A DNA stretch of 56,857 bases from Aeromonas taiwanensis (GTDB lineage: Bacteria > Pseudomonadota > Gammaproteobacteria > Enterobacterales > Aeromonadaceae), in the NCBI RefSeq assembly GCF_000820165.1, contig NZ_CDDD01000084.1, positions 1 through 56,857 of the forward strand, written 5' to 3'. Below, in pieces: positions 1 through 8,116 of this stretch; position 1 is the stretch's first letter; each line of letters opens with the position of its first letter. Below the pieces are notes generated by a model. The model saw only the letters and a program-made list of their open reading frames with translations, was not told the DNA's origin and ran no database searches. The position numbers were made by a program, and so were the translations under genes.

Positions 1-651
1 CAGCCCCTCGGTGTTGAACTGAGTGAGGGCCCGTTCGACCGGGATGAGGGCCGTCTCGGCGAGATCCATGCCGAGGTTGCTGCTCTGGCTGGTGAAGCGC
101 CCCACCACCCGGTAGCGGCGCCCGTCGAGGCGCACCCACTGCCCCACCGGATCCCGCTCGCCAAACAGCTCGCGGGAAAGCGTGGCCCCGAGCAGGATGA
201 CCGGCGGGCTGCCCGCCGGCAGCCAGCGGCCGGAGGTAAGAGTCAGGCCGTGGGTCTCGCGCAGCCCGTTGCGGGTGCCGAGCACCATGGCGCTGCGCAG
301 CCGCCCGCCGGCGGCCACCTCGGCGGTGCCGAGCACCAGGGGCACCAGGCGAAGTGCCGGCTCGCGCCGGGCGAGAAAATCCACGTCCTCCAGGGTGATG
401 TCCCGCAGGCTATTGCCGGTCAGAGGCGGCAGGCCGCCCCGGGTCTCCTTGCGGCCGGGAAACATCACCAGCAGATCCTTGCCGAGGCTGGCAAACTCCG
501 CCGCCACGTAGCGCCGCGCCCCCTCCCCCAGGGCCGTGAGCAGCAGCACGGAGGCGACGCTCAGGCTCACCGCCGCGATCAGGGTCAGGGCCCGGCCGCG
601 ATGGCGCAGCAGGGCGGTGGCGGCGAAGGCGATGGCGTCGCGCCCTAGCAT
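1..651 (-). CDS. ABC transporter permease, FtsX/MacB family (3' end cut by window)
   Basis: Inner-membrane permease of a MacB-type ABC exporter. The ATG at 649-651 overlaps the stop of the upstream ATPase gene by a few bases, which implies translational coupling. About 217 codons are visible, starting [10 protein letters not shown], with one transmembrane helix near residues 21-41 followed by a periplasmic MacB-like stretch ([30 protein letters not shown], then [10 protein letters not shown]). These are typical of the MacB core domain, and the C-terminal FtsX helices lie beyond base 1. It would pair with the ATPase and the membrane-fusion protein encoded upstream on the same strand. The substrate cannot be read from the sequence; family members export macrolides, peptides, siderophores or lipoproteins. 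Confidence 0.85.
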   Translation of the reverse strand, partial: MLGRDAIAFAATALLRHRGRALTLIAAVSLSVASVLLLTALGEGARRYVAAEFASLGKDLLVMFPGRKETRGGLPPLTGNSLRDITLEDVDFLARREPALRLVPLVLGTAEVAAGGRLRSAMVLGTRNGLRETHGLTLTSGRWLPAGSPPVILLGATLSRELFGERDPVGQWVRLDGRRYRVVGRFTSQSSNLGMDLAETALIPVERALTQFNTEGL

Positions 652-1325
652 GGGGGCTCCAGCCTGCCGTCGTTCATGCGGATGCGCCGCCCCGCCCGCG
701 CCCCGATCCGCTCGTCGTGGGTCACCACCACCAGGGTCACCCCGCGCTCCCGGTTGAGGTGCTCGAGCAGGGCGATCACCTCCTCCCCTGAGCGGGAATC
801 CAGGTTGCCGGTGGGCTCGTCGGCGAGCAGCAGGCGCGGCTGGGTCACCATGGCTCGGGCGATGGCCACCCGCTGGCGCTGGCCGCCGGAGAGCTCGGCG
901 GGCCTGTGGTCGGCGCGCGCAGAGAGCCCGAGCTCGGCGAGCAGGGCCGCCACCCGGGCCGTGCGCTCGGCGGGGGCCATCCCGGCCAGCATCAGGGGCA
1001 GGGCCACGTTCTCGAAGGCTGTGAGGCGCGGCACCAGGTGAAACGACTGGAACACGAAGCCGATGGCCTGGCCGCGCAGGCGGGCGAGCTCGGGCTCCGC
1101 CAGGCGGGCGGTGCGCGCCCCCTCGAGCCAGTACTCCCCCTCGTCGGGCCTGTCCAGCAGCCCCAGCACGTTGAGCAGGGTCGACTTGCCCGACCCCGAG
1201 GGCCCCATCACCGCCAGGTACTCCCCCGCCTCGATGGCGAGGCTCACGCCGTCCAGGGCCAGCACCTCGCTGCCCCCCAGATGGAAGCGCCGGCCTACCC
1301 CCTCGAGGCGGATGAGCTCACTCAT
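645..1325 (-). CDS. ABC transporter ATP-binding protein, MacB/LolD type
   Basis: A 226-aa stand-alone nucleotide-binding subunit. Visible motifs are Walker [10 protein letters not shown] (residues 41-49), the Q-loop in GFVFQSFHL (about 89-97), the signature [14 protein letters not shown] (about 145-158), Walker [13 protein letters not shown] (about 165-176) and the switch histidine in VVVTHDE. The PTGNLD form and overall length are typical of the MacB/LolD clade. It overlaps the fusion-protein gene by 8 bp at its start and the permease gene at its end, so the three genes form one operon. It energises the FtsX-like permease; the exported compound is unknown. Confidence 0.93.
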   Translation of the reverse strand: MSELIRLEGVGRRFHLGGSEVLALDGVSLAIEAGEYLAVMGPSGSGKSTLLNVLGLLDRPDEGEYWLEGARTARLAEPELARLRGQAIGFVFQSFHLVPRLTAFENVALPLMLAGMAPAERTARVAALLAELGLSARADHRPAELSGGQRQRVAIARAMVTQPRLLLADEPTGNLDSRSGEEVIALLEHLNRERGVTLVVVTHDERIGARAGRRIRMNDGRLEPPC

Positions 1326-2448
1326 GGGCCTCCTCGGGGCGGTAGGGCCCCTCCCCCTTGATGAGAGCGGGCTGGGCGACGAGCCTGTCCCCCTCGGCGA
1401 GCCCCGAGGTCACCTCAACCCAGTTCCAGCTCTCGAGCCCCCAGCTCGGGGTGAGGCGCACCAGGCGCTCCCCCTCCAGACGCAGCACGCTGCCATCCTC
1501 GGCCCGGGCGCTGGCGGGGATGCGCAGGGCCCTTTCGGCGCGCCCCGTGGTCACCTCGAGATCGGCGCTGTAGCCCACCAGCAGGGGGGCATCGCCGGAC
1601 TGCTCCTCGAGGGCCGCCTCCACCTCCACGGTGCGGGCCTGCTTCTCGAGCTCCTTCACATAGGGGGCGATGCGGGTGATCCTGGCCACCAGCTCGCGCC
1701 CTGGCATGGCGTCGAGCAGCACCCTGGCCGGCTGGCCGAGGCGCAGGCGGGCGGCGTCCACCTCGTCGATGGGGGCGGAGACGTAGAGGCAGGTATCGTC
1801 GATGAGATCGATGACGGGGGGCATGGCGACCCCGGGGGGCGAGGGGGTCATGTATTCGCCGAGCTTGCTGTTGACCTCGGCCACCACGCCGTCGAAGGGG
1901 GCGAGCAGGGTGCGCTCGGTCAGGCGCGCCTCGACCTGCGCCACCTGGGCGGCGTCCACCCCCAGCTGATCGCTCGCGGCCTCACAGGCGAGGCGGCGGC
2001 TGTCTGCCAGGTTCTGGGCCTGCTCGGCCAGGGTGCGCGAGGTGAGGTTCCTGGCCAGCAGAACGGCCAGGCGCGCCGCCTCGCGCCGGTAGAACTCGGC
2101 CTCGGTGCAGCTGCGCTCGCGCTCGGTGCGCCCGAGGATGGACTGGGCCCGGGCGCGGGCGAGCTCGGCCTCGAGATCCCCGCTCCACAGGCGCAGCAAC
2201 TGCTGCCCCTGCTTGACCCGCTCCCCCGCCTGCACCGCGAGCTCGCTCACCACGCCACCGCCCGGCAGGCTCAGGCCGGAGCGGCGGCACGACTTGATGG
2301 TGCCGGCCCGGGTGTTGACGACGGTGACGCGCACCTCGCCGCGATCCACGCTCACCAGCGGGACGGGCGTCGCCACCGGGCGCAGCCACCAGGCCAGGGC
2401 GAGGGTCGCCAGCACGGCGACCCCGCCTCCCCACCACAGTTTTCTCAT
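1318..2448 (-). CDS. HlyD/MacA-like periplasmic membrane-fusion protein
   Basis: Periplasmic adaptor of the ABC exporter. An uncleaved N-terminal helix (WWGGGVAVLATLALAWWL) anchors it. It continues with a barrel-sandwich/lipoyl half (VSELAVQAGERVKQGQQLL), an alpha-helical hairpin containing a cluster of cysteines and arginines (ERSCTEAEFYRREAARL), the second lipoyl half (LLAPFDGVVAEVNSKLGEY), and a C-terminal domain rich in beta strands. I prefer the ATG at 2446-2448 (376 aa, MRKLWWGG) because GGGGAAG lies about seven bases upstream. An in-frame ATG five codons earlier has no ribosome site. It is the first gene of the operon; no outer-membrane factor is seen nearby. Confidence 0.85.
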   Translation of the reverse strand: MRKLWWGGGVAVLATLALAWWLRPVATPVPLVSVDRGEVRVTVVNTRAGTIKSCRRSGLSLPGGGVVSELAVQAGERVKQGQQLLRLWSGDLEAELARARAQSILGRTERERSCTEAEFYRREAARLAVLLARNLTSRTLAEQAQNLADSRRLACEAASDQLGVDAAQVAQVEARLTERTLLAPFDGVVAEVNSKLGEYMTPSPPGVAMPPVIDLIDDTCLYVSAPIDEVDAARLRLGQPARVLLDAMPGRELVARITRIAPYVKELEKQARTVEVEAALEEQSGDAPLLVGYSADLEVTTGRAERALRIPASARAEDGSVLRLEGERLVRLTPSWGLESWNWVEVTSGLAEGDRLVAQPALIKGEGPYRPEEAHE

Positions 2449-2476
2449 GGCTCTCTTCCCCATCCGGGGCGCACCG

Positions 2477-2605
2477 TCAGCCCCGGCGCGCGAGCAGGGC
2501 GTAATAGAGCAAGGGTATCACCACCAGGGTCAACCGGGTCGAGACCGGGATCCCGAAGATGAGGGAAATGGCCAGCCCGTTGAACACGGGATCTTCGGGA
2601 TGAGG
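2477..2605 (-). pseudogene. C-terminal remnant of an RND efflux permease
   Basis: Reading the minus strand from about 2593 to the TGA at 2477-2479 gives DPVFNGLAISLIFGIPVSTR followed by LTLVVIPLLYYALLARRG. This is the characteristic last transmembrane helix and tail of RND-superfamily permeases. Nothing upstream continues that protein: within about 12 bases the sequence becomes the stop codon of the PmpB-like gene. The fragment has no start or ribosome site of its own. I read it as the 3' stub left when an RND pump gene was deleted or replaced. Similarity is judged by eye from the family consensus. Confidence 0.7.
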
Positions 2606-2616
2606 GGGATCAGGCG

Positions 2617-3057
2617 TTACCGGGCTTGCGAGCCTGCTCCTGCCCCCTTGTTCCAGCCCCGGTCCACCAGCAGTATCCCGGCCACCATGGCCCCGATGAA
2701 CAGCAGTATCATGGGCTGCCCGCTCGAGATGAGGCTCAGGGCTGGTCCTGGACAGATCCCCACCAGACCCCAGCCGATGCCAAACAGGGCGGCGCCACCG
2801 ATGAGACGGCGATCCAGCACGGGGGCCGGCACCCTGGCCATTGGCTCCCCCAGCAGGCTCTGGCGGCGGGGTTTCACCAGCAGGAAGTAGCCCGGCATGA
2901 AGACGGCCAGGGCCCCCCCCATCACAAAGGCGAGGCTGGGATCCCAGGCCCCCGCCACGTCGAGAAAGCCGGTGACCCGGGCGGGATCTATCATGCCGGA
3001 GATGGCCAGACCCAGACCAAACAGCAGACCCGCCAGCAAACTTGTCATCAATGCCAT
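2617..3057 (-). CDS. YeeE/YedE family sulfur transporter, PmpB-like
   Basis: A polytopic membrane protein of about 146 aa starting [20 protein letters not shown]. It has hydrophobic segments around residues 4-24, 40-58, 85-105 and 112-132 and the family motifs [18 protein letters not shown] and [13 protein letters not shown], where the Cys in GICPGP is the conserved thiol proposed to relay thiosulfate or sulfane sulfur. I chose the ATG at 3055-3057, 13 bp after the partner gene's stop, instead of the longer open frame that runs over that gene. It forms half of a PmpA/PmpB two-gene transporter. The substrate (thiosulfate or another sulfur species) is inferred from the family. Confidence 0.88.
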   Translation of the reverse strand: MALMTSLLAGLLFGLGLAISGMIDPARVTGFLDVAGAWDPSLAFVMGGALAVFMPGYFLLVKPRRQSLLGEPMARVPAPVLDRRLIGGAALFGIGWGLVGICPGPALSLISSGQPMILLFIGAMVAGILLVDRGWNKGAGAGSQAR

Positions 3058-3070
3058 GACGATCAACCCC

Positions 3071-3484
3071 TTACAACAGATGGTGAGTGACGAGGACGGT
3101 GAGCACGCCGGCCGCCATGAAGGTGAGGGTGGCCACGATGGAGCGCACCGAGAGGCGGCCCATGCCGCAGATGCCGTGACCGCTGGTGCAGCCATTGCCA
3201 AGGCGGGTGCCTATGCCCACCAGCAGTCCGGCCACCAGCACCAGCGGCCAGCCCGGCAGGGTGCTGAACGCAGGCATGCTGGCCCAGCCGGCATTCAGTG
3301 CCAGCCAGGCCCCCAGACCCAGACCTAGCAGGAAGAGTACCTGCCAGGGGGTTCTGTGTTGCAGGGCCCCCGCCAGGATGCCGCTGATCCCGGCCACCTT
3401 GCCGTTGAACAGCATCAAGATCAGGGCCGAGAGCCCCGCCAGCATGCCTCCTCCGAGAGAGAGCAGCCATTGGCTTTCCATCAT
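3071..3484 (-). CDS. YeeE/YedE family sulfur transporter, PmpA-like
   Basis: A 137-aa membrane protein, [20 protein letters not shown], with four predicted helices. It contains the hallmark motif [20 protein letters not shown] with the conserved cysteines of the thiosulfate-transporter family. Its start (ATG 3482-3484) overlaps the TGA of the ArsR-type regulator gene in an ATGA arrangement, so translation is probably coupled. With the PmpB-like gene downstream it makes a split two-component version of the single-chain YeeE transporter. The operon order regulator-pmpA-pmpB suggests sulfide- or persulfide-controlled sulfur movement. Confidence 0.9.
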   Translation of the reverse strand: MMESQWLLSLGGGMLAGLSALILMLFNGKVAGISGILAGALQHRTPWQVLFLLGLGLGAWLALNAGWASMPAFSTLPGWPLVLVAGLLVGIGTRLGNGCTSGHGICGMGRLSVRSIVATLTFMAAGVLTVLVTHHLL

Positions 3485-3795
3485 CGTGTTTCCTCATCTG
3501 AGTGACAAAAATGGGTTTGCAGCGCCGCCAGCACATCGACGGCCGCCTCGCTCACCAGCGAGTAGAAGATCTGCTGGGAGACCTTGCGCGAACGAATCAG
3601 CCCGCAACGCTTCAATACCGACAACTGCTGGGAGAAGGCAGACTGGCCGAGCTGGCTGTTCGCCAGCAGCTCCCCGACTCCCTTCTCCCCCTCCACCAGC
3701 TGACAGAGCACCCTCAGGCGCTCCGGGTGAGCCAGCGCCTTGAGCAGATCGGCGGCCGCGGCGACGTGCCGGTTCATCTCGTCGAGGGGGGTCAT
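3481..3795 (-). CDS. ArsR-family winged-helix regulator, BigR/SqrR-like
   Basis: A 104-aa dimeric repressor-type protein with the ArsR core [20 protein letters not shown] and recognition region [20 protein letters not shown], then a beta-wing (SQQIFYSL). Cysteines fall at residues 31, 64 and 97. The 66-residue interval between Cys31 and Cys97 equals that of the two redox cysteines of SqrR (41 and 107, from memory of the family), which form a tetrasulfide link with persulfides. No arsenic- or zinc-site cysteine pair is apparent. A ribosome site CAGGAG lies about 15 bases before the ATG. It heads the pmpA-pmpB operon, so the likely role is de-repression by reactive sulfur. The ligand is inferred. 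Confidence 0.88.
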   Translation of the reverse strand: MTPLDEMNRHVAAAADLLKALAHPERLRVLCQLVEGEKGVGELLANSQLGQSAFSQQLSVLKRCGLIRSRKVSQQIFYSLVSEAAVDVLAALQTHFCHSDEETR

Positions 3796-3799
3796 GATT

Positions 3800-3864
3800 T
3801 AAATTAGCAACTCCTGATATTTACCTCATTGTATAAATAAACACTAAATTAGCAATATCTAATT
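3800..3864. promoter_or_regulatory. Palindromic operator region of the ArsR-type regulator
   Basis: A perfect 11-bp direct repeat taaattagcaa occurs at 3800-3810 (between ribosome site and start of the regulator gene) and at 3845-3855. The second copy lies inside a palindrome AATTAG-N6-CTAATT at 3847-3864. The stretch is strikingly AT-rich against its GC-rich surroundings. Placement right at the start of the regulator-pmpAB operon fits an autoregulatory operator. The assignment to this regulator is inferred from position. Confidence 0.65.
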
Positions 3865-3870
3865 AAATGG

Positions 3871-4334
3871 CGAGTGGCACCTCACCACCGCCTCACGAGA
3901 CGCCCATGGGAGACACGGACCGCGCCCACGCAAACGGGTGAGACATGCCCCTGCATCGGAAAGTAGAGGCCGCCCGAGCGGCCAGCCAACACGGGGGAAT
4001 GAGGCGTCCTCATCGACTCCTCCATCTCTTTTTTATTATGTTTCAATATGTTGCTATCAGGACCCCAGGGTTTACCCCGGCTGTCTCATCGGCTACCATG
4101 TCGCCTCTTTCATCCCTGGCGGAGACCATCAGTGGGCAACTCATCAAGTGACAGATGCACGCCGATCCTTGTCGGCCCCCCGGTCGCGAGCTAGCCGCAG
4201 GTCCTTCCCTGCCGCGACTCGCTACCCCAGCGAGATGCGGAACCGTCTCCCTTCTCTTTACACTTGACGTCAGGTGACCAGCCCCGGCCGGACACCTTGC
4301 CTGCATAGTTTCTGTTTCCCAAAAGGAGGCTACT
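3871..4334 (+). other. Long structured leader upstream of the mgtC-associated genes
   Basis: No convincing gene over about 460 bases. Between 4161 and 4233 there are three successive small stem-loops: GCCGA/TCGGC (4161-4176), GCAGG/CCTGC (4197-4212) and TCGCT/AGCGA (4219-4233). They are followed directly by a ten-codon reading frame MRNRLPSLYT at 4235-4267. A run tttttta and a TATG-rich tract near 4030-4050 could hold a promoter. Magnesium-transport genes of the MgtA/MgtC kind often have regulatory leaders with short peptides, so this may be one, but I could not match the M-box riboswitch consensus. Confidence 0.35.
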
Positions 4335-4769
4335 ATGCGTTTGATTTCAAACAACTATCTTGCTGGCGAATCCCCTTCCCTGCTGAGCAGACTGGGGCAC
4401 GGCCTGTTGCCGCTCTGGCTGCGCGGCAAGCGGCGCCAGCACCACTACCAGCTACAGATCCGTTGCGAGGATCGGGCCGACATGGCGCAGGTGCTGGATC
4501 TGGTGAACCGCACCCTGCATCCGGCCGGGCTGCACCCCGCGCAGTCCATGACGCCGGCTCGCGGCGATGCCCGGATGCTGGTGCTGAGCCTCTGCTGCAC
4601 CCCGCCCCAGCGCCGCTATCTGGTGCAGTTCGTCCACCAGGTCGGGGCCACTCGCCCCGTGCGCTGGGAGCTGCGCCCGGACAGCGACCCGCCCGGCACT
4701 GACTGCCCTCCCGGGCACCTCGGCCACGCTCCGTTCGTTCCGTGCCCGCCTTCCGGGCACGGCCCCTAG
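4335..4769 (+). CDS. Small protein resembling the MgtC C-terminal domain
   Basis: A 144-aa soluble protein with a strong ribosome site (AAGGAG eight bases before the ATG). After a basic N-terminus (LLPLWLRGKRRQHHYQL) comes an alpha-beta stretch, residues about 38-115, whose pattern (YQLQIRCEDRADMAQVLDLV, then RMLVLSLCCTPPQRRYL, then PVRWELRPDS) parallels the ACT-like C-terminal half of the MgtC encoded next to it (YRVTALIRRTHQKEVLPWL, ISAVLLATSIDGDELDALM). The end is Pro/Gly/His-rich. The gene precedes mgtC by 103 bp on the same strand and is probably cotranscribed. The likeness is by eye and is structural rather than strong identity. The function is unknown, possibly a regulatory partner of MgtC. 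Confidence 0.7.
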   Translation: MRLISNNYLAGESPSLLSRLGHGLLPLWLRGKRRQHHYQLQIRCEDRADMAQVLDLVNRTLHPAGLHPAQSMTPARGDARMLVLSLCCTPPQRRYLVQFVHQVGATRPVRWELRPDSDPPGTDCPPGHLGHAPFVPCPPSGHGP

Positions 4770-4872
4770 TTTGCATTCATCCTGCGCCGGCGCTGCGCCC
4801 TCGATGCCTCATCGCCCCATCTCGTCACCCAGATGGGCAGCGTCGAACCGGCACCTTTAGAAGGAGAACCCC

Positions 4873-5601
4873 ATGAGAATGTGGCAACAACTCGATTTTC
4901 TCGCCCTGCTCGACACCCTGGCCAGCCTGCTGCTCGCCTTCGTGCTCGGCAGCCTGGTCGGTCTGGAGCGCCAGTATCGCCAGCGCACCGCCGGCCTTCG
5001 CACCAACGTCCTGGTCGCCGTGGGGGCGGCCCTGTTCGTCAACCTGGCCCAGCGCATCTATGACCTGCACGGCGGCAGCTACGGCGTGGTCCACGTGGTG
5101 GCCTACATCGTCTCCGGCATCGGTTTTCTCGGCGCCGGCGTCATCATGCGCGAATCCGGCAACATCCGCGGCATCAACACCGCCGCCACTCTCTGGGGCG
5201 TGGCGGCGGTGGGGGCCGCCAGCGGTGCCGGCTTTGCCCTGGAGGCCGTGCTCGGTGCCCTCTTCGTGCTGGCGGCCAACACTCTGCTGCGCCCCCTGGT
5301 GAACCAGATCAACCGCCACCCGGTGGACAATACCGACACCGAGGTGACCTACCGCGTCACGGCCCTCATCCGCCGCACCCACCAGAAGGAGGTGCTGCCC
5401 TGGCTGGAGCAGATGCTAGAGCAGGCCAACTACCCCCTGAGCGAGCTCGATATCGAGCCGTTCGGGGAGCAGGATCTGGAGATCTCGGCGGTGCTGCTGG
5501 CCACCTCCATCGATGGCGACGAGCTGGACGCCCTGATGAAGCGGCTGGGGGAGCATCCCCGCATCAAGCAGATCTTCTGGCGCGCCAGCACCACGGATTG
5601 A
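4873..5601 (+). CDS. mgtC: MgtC/SapB family inner-membrane protein
   Basis: A 242-aa protein with an N-terminal membrane half and a C-terminal soluble domain. Helices cover roughly residues 9-29, 40-60, 75-95, 105-125 and 118-140, with the family signatures GSLVGLERQYRQRTAGLRTN and GIGFLGAGVIMRESGNIRGI. The C-terminal part (about 155-240) is an ACT-like domain. MgtC proteins help bacteria survive low magnesium and phagocytosis and restrain the F-type ATP synthase in Salmonella. A ribosome site AGAAGGAG precedes the ATG. Neighbours are the detached C-domain-like protein upstream and a bidirectional terminator downstream. No MgtA/MgtB pump lies in the window. Confidence 0.93.
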   Translation: MRMWQQLDFLALLDTLASLLLAFVLGSLVGLERQYRQRTAGLRTNVLVAVGAALFVNLAQRIYDLHGGSYGVVHVVAYIVSGIGFLGAGVIMRESGNIRGINTAATLWGVAAVGAASGAGFALEAVLGALFVLAANTLLRPLVNQINRHPVDNTDTEVTYRVTALIRRTHQKEVLPWLEQMLEQANYPLSELDIEPFGEQDLEISAVLLATSIDGDELDALMKRLGEHPRIKQIFWRASTTD

Positions 5602-5622
5602 GGCACGCCCTCGCCCCACGAC

Positions 5623-5651
5623 AAAAAGCCCCGCACTGGCGGGGCTTTTTT
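5623..5651. terminator. Bidirectional intrinsic terminator between mgtC and scrR
   Basis: AAAAAGCCCCGC, loop ACTG, GCGGGGCTTTTTT. The stem has A and T tracts on both sides, serving the convergent mgtC (+) and scr operon (-) transcripts. Confidence 0.9.
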
Positions 5652-5662
5652 CATCTTCCGGG

Positions 5663-6673
5663 TCAACGGCGACTGCGCCAGCGCACCCTGGGGGGGATGA
5701 CCTGGGCGGTCTGGGTGGGGGCATTACCCGCAATAAGCTTTTGCATCAGCTCGAAGGTGGCACGGGCCAGGGCCGGGCAATCCTGGGCCACGGAGTCGAT
5801 ACGCATGGGAATACAGTCGAGCAGGTCGTGATCGTCGAAGGTGCACAGCCGCATCCCCGTCTCCATCAACCCCGCCTCGTTGAGGTAGCGCAGCACCCCC
5901 TCGAGCAGGGTGAAGGAGGCGGTGAAGAGCCCCCTGGGGGGCGCCCCGAGCTCGTCCACCAGCTCGGCCATCAGCTGATAGCCGGAGCTTGGCTGGTAGT
6001 CGCGATGACGGACCCGGTCTGATGTGGCCTCCAGCCCGGCGCGGTGCAACCCCAGCTCGTAGCCCGCCAGCCGGTGGCGGCTCGGGGAGAGATCCAGCAG
6101 GCCGCCGAAGTAGTAGATATCCTCCCCGCAGCCGGCCGCCATGTCCTGCACCAGCTCGGCGGTGGCCTTGCAGGCATCCGAGATCACCATGGGCAGACGC
6201 GACTCGCCGATGTGGCGGTCGAGCTGCACCACCGGCAGGCGGTCGTGGATGCGGGCATAGATGTCATCGCTGTGGCCGCTGGAGGCGACGATGAGGCCGT
6301 CCACCTGGCGGCTGATGAGGTTGTCCACCACCCGCTGCTCCAGGGTGGGGTCATCCTCGGAGCAGGCGATGAGCAGCTGGATCCCCGCCTCCCGGCAGTG
6401 GGCTTCGAGGGCGCGGGCTGTGCTGGCGAAGCCGAAGTTGGTGAGGTCGGGGATCACCAGCCCCCAGGTGTAGCTGCGCGCCGCCCGCAGGGAGCGGGCA
6501 TGGATGCTCGGCTGGTAGTGACACTCATCCGCCACCGCCTGGATCCGCTTGCGGGTATCGTCGGCGATGCGGTACTCCGCACTCTTGCCGTTGAGCACCA
6601 GGCTGGCGGTGGCCTTGGAGACCCCCGCGAGCGTGGCTATCTGGGCAATCGTGATCCGTTTCTTCTTCTCCAC
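5663..6673 (-). CDS. scrR: Sucrose operon repressor, LacI family
   Basis: A 336-aa repressor with an N-terminal LacI helix-turn-helix (ITIAQIATLAGVSKATASLV, about residues 7-26) and hinge, then a periplasmic-binding-protein-like sugar domain (WGLVIPDLTNFGFAS, DGLIVASSG, FTASFTLLEGVLRYL, LCTFDDHDLLD). It resembles Cra/ScrR-type members that sense fructose or fructose-1-phosphate. The best start is the GTG at 6671-6673 with GGGAGG just upstream; an in-frame TTG five codons earlier is possible. It is the last gene of the scr cluster, 27 bp after scrB, and most likely binds the three GCTAAACCG-type palindromes at 10564, 12182 and 12213. Confidence 0.93.
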   Translation of the reverse strand: MEKKKRITIAQIATLAGVSKATASLVLNGKSAEYRIADDTRKRIQAVADECHYQPSIHARSLRAARSYTWGLVIPDLTNFGFASTARALEAHCREAGIQLLIACSEDDPTLEQRVVDNLISRQVDGLIVASSGHSDDIYARIHDRLPVVQLDRHIGESRLPMVISDACKATAELVQDMAAGCGEDIYYFGGLLDLSPSRHRLAGYELGLHRAGLEATSDRVRHRDYQPSSGYQLMAELVDELGAPPRGLFTASFTLLEGVLRYLNEAGLMETGMRLCTFDDHDLLDCIPMRIDSVAQDCPALARATFELMQKLIAGNAPTQTAQVIPPRVRWRSRR

Positions 6674-6700
6674 CTGACCTCCCGGCAAACTGACACCGGG

Positions 6701-8116
6701 CTATTGTACAAGGCAGGCCGCCAGCGGCCAGTGATCGAGGCAAATTTTGCTGTCATCACCGTCACAACGTGCGGAAAGTACTGGGTTTTCACCGGGGAAG
6801 TAGCGGGTAGACAGGGTCTGGCGACCACCGTCCACGAAGCACTCCAGGCTGGAGCGATCGCACAAGACGGTGATGCTCCCCCCAAGCCAGGGGCAGGATC
6901 GCTCTTCCCACTCCCCGCTCTGCCAGTTCTGGCGACGCAGGATGAGGCGCCCCGGCTGCCACACCAGCTCGGCCACGGCGCCAAACCCGAGGCGCCCCTC
7001 CCCGCTCAAGGACAGGTCCAGCCAGGCCGCGTCAATGGCCAGGGCTGGCAGCTCGCCCGGCGCCCCCTCGAAGCGGGTTTGCTCTCCTTTCAGGGCGTCC
7101 AGCTCTGCCACCGGCCGCTGGCAGAGCCAGTCGTCCTGCCAGAACAGCTCCCGCGGGCAGCTCATCTGGTGGATCCAGCCATGCTCGACAGTGGGTTGGC
7201 TCATCTCGTTCTCTTCAGGCAGCCCCAGCCAGGCGAACAGCAGGCGGCGCCCCTGGCTGTCCCGGGTGGTCTGGGGCGCGTAGAACTCGAAGCCCCGGTC
7301 CAGCTCGTGGAAGGCCCCGTGCTCGAACTGAGCTCCGTCGAAGTGGCCCGCCAGCCAGCCACACTGGTAGAGGTTGCGATAATCCTCTCCCTGTGGGGCA
7401 ATCCCCTGCGGGCAGCTGATCAGCACGTGACGGTCCGCCAGAGGGAAGAGGTCCGGGCACTCCCACATATAGCCGAACTCCCCGAGCCCCCCGTGCCCGC
7501 TACCGGCGATGGGACCGACCAGCGTCCAGCCATCCAGGGTATCGCCGCGATAGAGCAGCACCTCGCCTCGATCGTCCAGGGTACGAGCCCCCAGCACCAT
7601 CAGCCACTGCCGGCCGTCGTGCCACACCTTGGGGTCGCGCACGTGGCCGCTGTAGCCTTCGGGCAGCGCCAGCACGGGTCCGAGCTTCTCGAAGCCCCCC
7701 TTGCCATCGTCACGGGCCAGACACTGGTAGGCGGTGCGGCTGCCGTCCGGGTATTTGACGTTGCCGGTGTAGACCAGGGTCAGGCGCCCCTGCTCGTCGC
7801 TCACCGCCGACCCCGAATAGCAGCCATGGCTCTCGTAGACCTCGGTGGGCAGAAGCGCCACCGGCTCGTGCTGCCAGTGCAGCAGATCGGTGGAGGTGAC
7901 GTGGCCCCAGCCCTTGTTGCGGTGCTCGCAGCCGAGCGGGTTCCACTGGTAGAAGAGGTGATAGCGCCCGCCGTGCTCGATAAAGCCGTTGGGATCGTTG
8001 AGCAGCCCCACCGGGGCTGCCAGGTGCCAGCGGGGCCGATGGGGATCGGCCGCCGCCTTGAGCTGTCCGGCCAGCAGGGACCGGACAACCTGGTTGAGGA
8101 GATGGCTCTCTTTCAT
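6701..8116 (-). CDS. scrB: Sucrose-6-phosphate hydrolase (GH32)
   Basis: A 471-aa cytoplasmic invertase that splits sucrose-6-phosphate into glucose-6-phosphate and fructose. GH32 motifs are in order: LLNDPNGF (nucleophile Asp41), YSGSAV (100-105), RDPKV (160-164) and YMWECPDLFP (acid/base Glu219), followed by a C-terminal beta-sandwich. Length fits the ScrB family. The ATG at 8114-8116 shares one base with the scrA stop (TGATG), so synthesis is coupled to the permease. An in-frame GTG one codon earlier overlaps the ribosome site and is less likely. Confidence 0.96.
   Translation of the reverse strand: MKESHLLNQVVRSLLAGQLKAAADPHRPRWHLAAPVGLLNDPNGFIEHGGRYHLFYQWNPLGCEHRNKGWGHVTSTDLLHWQHEPVALLPTEVYESHGCYSGSAVSDEQGRLTLVYTGNVKYPDGSRTAYQCLARDDGKGGFEKLGPVLALPEGYSGHVRDPKVWHDGRQWLMVLGARTLDDRGEVLLYRGDTLDGWTLVGPIAGSGHGGLGEFGYMWECPDLFPLADRHVLISCPQGIAPQGEDYRNLYQCGWLAGHFDGAQFEHGAFHELDRGFEFYAPQTTRDSQGRRLLFAWLGLPEENEMSQPTVEHGWIHQMSCPRELFWQDDWLCQRPVAELDALKGEQTRFEGAPGELPALAIDAAWLDLSLSGEGRLGFGAVAELVWQPGRLILRRQNWQSGEWEERSCPWLGGSITVLCDRSSLECFVDGGRQTLSTRYFPGENPVLSARCDGDDSKICLDHWPLAACLVQ

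Noticed and set aside
4060..4334. M-box (ykoK) magnesium riboswitch upstream of the mgtC locus
   Set aside because: I could not find the conserved M-box core segments; only simple hairpins are present.
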